Assembly: GCF_000012885.1 (NCBI RefSeq)
Contig: NC_007498.2
Coordinates: 3,442,001 to 3,506,000, forward strand
Length of the DNA stretch: 64,000 bases
Source: Syntrophotalea carbinolica DSM 2380
GTDB taxonomy: Bacteria > Desulfobacterota > Desulfuromonadia > Desulfuromonadales > Syntrophotaleaceae
Direction: 5' to 3'
Both the position numbers and the translations under genes were made by a program. Shown in pieces: positions 61,201-64,000 of the stretch. Below the pieces are notes generated by a model. It worked only from the letters and a program-made list of their open reading frames with translations. It ran no database searches and had not been told where the DNA came from. Numbering within the stretch: the stretch's first letter is position 1; the number at the start of each line of letters is the position of its first letter.

Positions 61201-61980
61201 GTGCTCATCGATTGGTTCACCGTATCTGCTCAAGCGATCAATTTCCTGATTCTGGTGGCTTTGCTCAAGCGGTTTTTATACGGCCCTGTTCTGCGCGCCA
61301 TGGATCGTCGCGAAGAGCGCCTGGCCAGTTGCTTTGCCGAGGCCGAAAACAAGAGGCTCGAAGCACAGCAGCTCGAAGAGAACTACCGCAGCCTGTTGCA
61401 GGAGTTGGAGGAGGCGCGGGGGGTCAAGTTGCGCCAGGTGGAAGAGGAAATCGAAGACCAACGCCACAAGTTGCTCGCCGCGGCCAGACAGGAAGCGGCC
61501 GAAATACAGAGTGCCTGGGCGGCGTCCATCCGGGACGAACGGTCCTCTTTTTTCACCGAGCTTAAAAAACGGGTGGGCAGCGAGATGCTGAATATCGCCC
61601 GTAAATCCCTCGGCGATCTGGCCAATATCGAACTGGAACAGCTGATGGTGGAGCGTTTCAACGAGCGTTTGGCGCAGCTCGACCGCAATGAGCAGCAACA
61701 GGTCGCCCTTGCAGCCTCTGAGCGCGGCGTCTTGGTGCGCAGTCCTTTTACCCTACCGCCGGAGCTGCGTGACCGCCTGACCCAAGGGGTGCGGCAGGCA
61801 TTGGGTGAGGAAATCGACATGCAGTACCAGGACCGGGCCGACATGCCCCTCGGCATCGAATTAACGGTTGGCGGGTTGAAACTGTCCTGGGGCGTTGACA
61901 GTTACTTTGAACAATTGGAACGGGATGTCGCCACACTCTACGATGCTCAGGCCGCAACCGTTTCCGAGGGAAGCCCATGA
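61201..61980 (+). CDS. atpF: N-type ATPase b subunit, long form
   Basis: This 259-residue peripheral-stalk protein has one N-terminal membrane helix (residues ~4-26) and a long coiled coil to ~165. The C-terminal domain ~175-255 ([18 protein letters not shown] ... [15 protein letters not shown]) resembles the C-terminal half of delta. Because no separate delta gene is present, this extension probably replaces it. It starts with GTG at 61201, directly after atpE, and overlaps atpA. Confidence 0.9.
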   Translation: MLIDWFTVSAQAINFLILVALLKRFLYGPVLRAMDRREERLASCFAEAENKRLEAQQLEENYRSLLQELEEARGVKLRQVEEEIEDQRHKLLAAARQEAAEIQSAWAASIRDERSSFFTELKKRVGSEMLNIARKSLGDLANIELEQLMVERFNERLAQLDRNEQQQVALAASERGVLVRSPFTLPPELRDRLTQGVRQALGEEIDMQYQDRADMPLGIELTVGGLKLSWGVDSYFEQLERDVATLYDAQAATVSEGSP

Positions 61981-63545
61981 AAGACACACTTCCATCCGCA
62001 ACACAGGTACTCAAAGAGGCTTTCGATACCCTCGATTCGGCACTGGAAAATTTCTCGCCTGTGTTGGCGGTGCAGCATGTGGGATGGGTGGAGTATATCG
62101 GCAAGGGGATCGCGCGAGTTGGCGGACTGCCCGGGGTGCGCTGCGAGGAATTGCTGGCGTTTCCCGGCGGCCTGCTCGGCCTGGCGCTGGATGCCGATGA
62201 AGACCAGGTGGGGGTTGTGCTGTTTGGCGATTATACGCACCTGCAGGCCGGAGACGAGGTGCGACGTACCGGTCGGGTCCTGGATGTACCGGTCGGTGAC
62301 GGGCTGATCGGACGGGTGGTGAATCCGGTCGGGCGCTGTCTGGACGGCGGCAAACCCGTGGCCTTCCAGAGGCAGCTTCCGGTGGAACGCCCCGCACCGC
62401 CCATCATGGACCGCCTGCCGGTTACCCAACCGTTGATGACCGGCATCAAGGTCATCGATGCCCTGATTCCCATCGGCCGCGGACAGCGCGAACTTATCTT
62501 GGGCGACCGGCAGACCGGCAAGACCGCCATTGCGATCGATGCCATTATCAACCAGCGGGATCAGGATGTGGTGTGCATCTATTGCGCCATCGGACAGCGC
62601 GCGGCCAGTGTGGCCGGGGTCGTCACCGAGTTGCGCAATTGCGGGGCCCTCGATTATACCATTGTGGTGGTCGCCGAAGGCGATGCACCGCCGGGCCTGC
62701 AGTACATTGCCCCGTATGCCGCGACCAGCATGGCTGAGCATTTTATGGAACATGGCCGCGATGTCCTGATCGTGTACGACGACCTGACGCGCCATGCCCG
62801 GGCCTATCGCGAGATCTCCCTGCTGTTGCGCCGTCCGCCGGGGCGCGAGGCTTTCCCCGGCGACATCTTCTATGTCCACTCGCGGCTGCTGGAGCGGGCC
62901 ACGCATCTCAACGAACCGCGTGGCGGCGGCAGCCTGACCGCTCTGCCCATCATCGAAACCGAGGCCCAGAATCTCTCGGCCTACATCCCGACCAACCTGA
63001 TATCGATTACCGACGGACAGATCTATCTGTCTCCGGAGCTTTTTCAGAAGGGATTGCTGCCATCGGTCGATGTCGGAAAATCCGTTTCCCGTGTCGGCGG
63101 CAAGACCCAGTTGGCGGCGTATCGGGCCGTGGCAGGGGATCTGCGCCTGACCTATGCCCAGTTCGAAGAACTCGAGGCTTTTGCGCGCTTCGGTACGCGT
63201 CTCGATGAAGAGACCCGCCAGGTTCTGCACCGCGGCCGCAGGGTTCGGGCCATTCTCAAACAGACGCAATCCAGTCCGCGCACCGCACCTCAACAGGTGC
63301 TGGTGCTGCATAGCCTGAACAGCGGCGTGTTCGATACCGTGGATGAAGAGGCCCTGCCCGCAGCGGAACAGGCGATCTGTGCCGCGGTGAGCGAAATACC
63401 TGAAATCGTCGATAAGATTCTACAGGGCAAGACCCTGTCGCAGGAGGATCTGGATGTCATGCATACGGTCGCCAAGCGCGTTACGCGACCGTTTATCAAG
63501 CTCGGGGAGGAAGGTCATGCCGGCGCTGCAGGAGATGCAACGTAA
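61977..63545 (+). CDS. atpA: N-type ATPase alpha subunit
   Basis: This 522-residue non-catalytic nucleotide-binding subunit has Walker A GDRQTGKT, Walker [13 protein letters not shown] and the alpha signature region [12 protein letters not shown]. Length is typical. It overlaps atpF by four bases, and its last 29 bases overlap the atpG start, which is more than usual. Confidence 0.94.
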   Translation: MKDTLPSATQVLKEAFDTLDSALENFSPVLAVQHVGWVEYIGKGIARVGGLPGVRCEELLAFPGGLLGLALDADEDQVGVVLFGDYTHLQAGDEVRRTGRVLDVPVGDGLIGRVVNPVGRCLDGGKPVAFQRQLPVERPAPPIMDRLPVTQPLMTGIKVIDALIPIGRGQRELILGDRQTGKTAIAIDAIINQRDQDVVCIYCAIGQRAASVAGVVTELRNCGALDYTIVVVAEGDAPPGLQYIAPYAATSMAEHFMEHGRDVLIVYDDLTRHARAYREISLLLRRPPGREAFPGDIFYVHSRLLERATHLNEPRGGGSLTALPIIETEAQNLSAYIPTNLISITDGQIYLSPELFQKGLLPSVDVGKSVSRVGGKTQLAAYRAVAGDLRLTYAQFEELEAFARFGTRLDEETRQVLHRGRRVRAILKQTQSSPRTAPQQVLVLHSLNSGVFDTVDEEALPAAEQAICAAVSEIPEIVDKILQGKTLSQEDLDVMHTVAKRVTRPFIKLGEEGHAGAAGDAT

Positions 63546-64000
63546 AATAAAAAGTGCAGCGGATCTGCACATGGTGGTACGTACCATGAAGGCCCTGGCG
63601 GCGGTAAGCATCCGCCAATACGAGGATGCCGTACGCGCTCTCGACAGTTATTATGAAGCTGTGGAGTTGGGACTGCGCGCCGTACTGCGGGATCACCCCC
63701 TGGCCGGACGCAGCGCATCGAGCGGAGACACGGTGGCCCTGATTCTCGGATCCGACCAGGGCATGGCCGGCCGGTTCAACGAAGCCATGCTGGAATTTGC
63801 AGCCGGCTGGCTGCAGCGCGACGCCGAAATCAAGGGTTCACCGGAGTGCTGGGTGGCGGGTGAAAAGGTCGCTGGCGGGGTGGAAGAGCGTTTCGGCAAG
63901 ATCGGAGAATTCTTCGCCCTGCCCACTTCGGTGCAGGGCATCACCGCCACCGTGCAGGAAGTGCTGATCCGCTTCGAGAAGCGCCGCAGCCAAGGCCAGT
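63517..64000 (+). CDS. atpG: N-type ATPase gamma subunit, N-terminal part
   Basis: The first ~161 residues of the central rotor shaft are present; the rest is beyond the window. The N-terminal helix [22 protein letters not shown] is the recognisable gamma helix that inserts into the head, followed by [14 protein letters not shown], matching the SDRGLCG region of F-type gamma with changes. The ATG has GAGGAAGG and lies inside atpA, in another frame. Confidence 0.9.
   Translation, partial: MPALQEMQRKIKSAADLHMVVRTMKALAAVSIRQYEDAVRALDSYYEAVELGLRAVLRDHPLAGRSASSGDTVALILGSDQGMAGRFNEAMLEFAAGWLQRDAEIKGSPECWVAGEKVAGGVEERFGKIGEFFALPTSVQGITATVQEVLIRFEKRRSQGQ

Overview
The window looks like chromosomal DNA of a Gram-negative anaerobe of the Desulfuromonadales (Pelobacter/Syntrophotalea type). 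This is inferred, not searched. The grounds are a full Tol-Pal operon, a TonB-dependent receptor, an N-type ATPase operon, a two-haem cytochrome c lipoprotein, a FolE2/QueC pair and moderately high GC. Almost every gene is housekeeping or envelope-related. I see no prophage, plasmid genes, CRISPR array, tRNA or rRNA.

Layout: 0-1.7 kb is the end of a 2-oxoglutarate dehydrogenase operon (sucA 3' end, sucB). 2-9 kb, minus strand, holds a MoaE-like protein, thioredoxin reductase, the large subunit of glutamate synthase, and ElbB. 9.2 kb has a small MITE-like element, followed by an XRE-cupin regulator. 10.4-15.3 kb, plus strand, holds a HAD phosphatase, a lipoprotein HtrA protease, RluD, a YfiH/PgeF laccase-domain protein and a small HNH protein. 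15.3-26.7 kb is one long minus-strand operon for glycogen/alpha-glucan metabolism. It starts at a good sigma-70-like promoter and reads: lone response regulator, sugar-nucleotide transferase fused to a phosphomannomutase-like domain, GH57, GalT-like, GH13, GlgA, small acidic protein.

26.8-34.2 kb holds a radical SAM protein, a Rep/UvrD helicase, a fasciclin protein, two small membrane proteins, an M23 peptidase and a triple-BON protein. 34.6-41.5 kb holds a chemoreceptor, a second MITE copy, a nitrilase, a BtuB-like receptor controlled by a cobalamin riboswitch with its own terminator, and a second fasciclin protein. 41.5-46.5 kb is tolQ-tolR-tolA-tolB-pal-ybgF with a strong promoter. 46.7-52 kb holds threonine deaminase, a DUF2064 transferase, folE2, queC, pyruvate kinase and a cytochrome. 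53-57.5 kb holds an AmiS/UreI-type channel, FabH and a large MscS-type channel. 57.7-64 kb is an N-ATPase operon (atpD-C-Q-R-B-E-F-A-G), cut by the window edge inside atpG.

The points most worth a second look are: a MITE-like family with target-site duplications; inverted heptamer-repeat arrays at two loci; a SucB with no visible E3-binding domain; a phosphomannomutase-like domain whose catalytic loops are all altered; a GalT-like enzyme with Leu where Gln is expected; an N-ATPase c subunit with two carboxylates; and two hairpins with compensatory changes upstream of the chemoreceptor. I did not find a clearly new multi-gene system.
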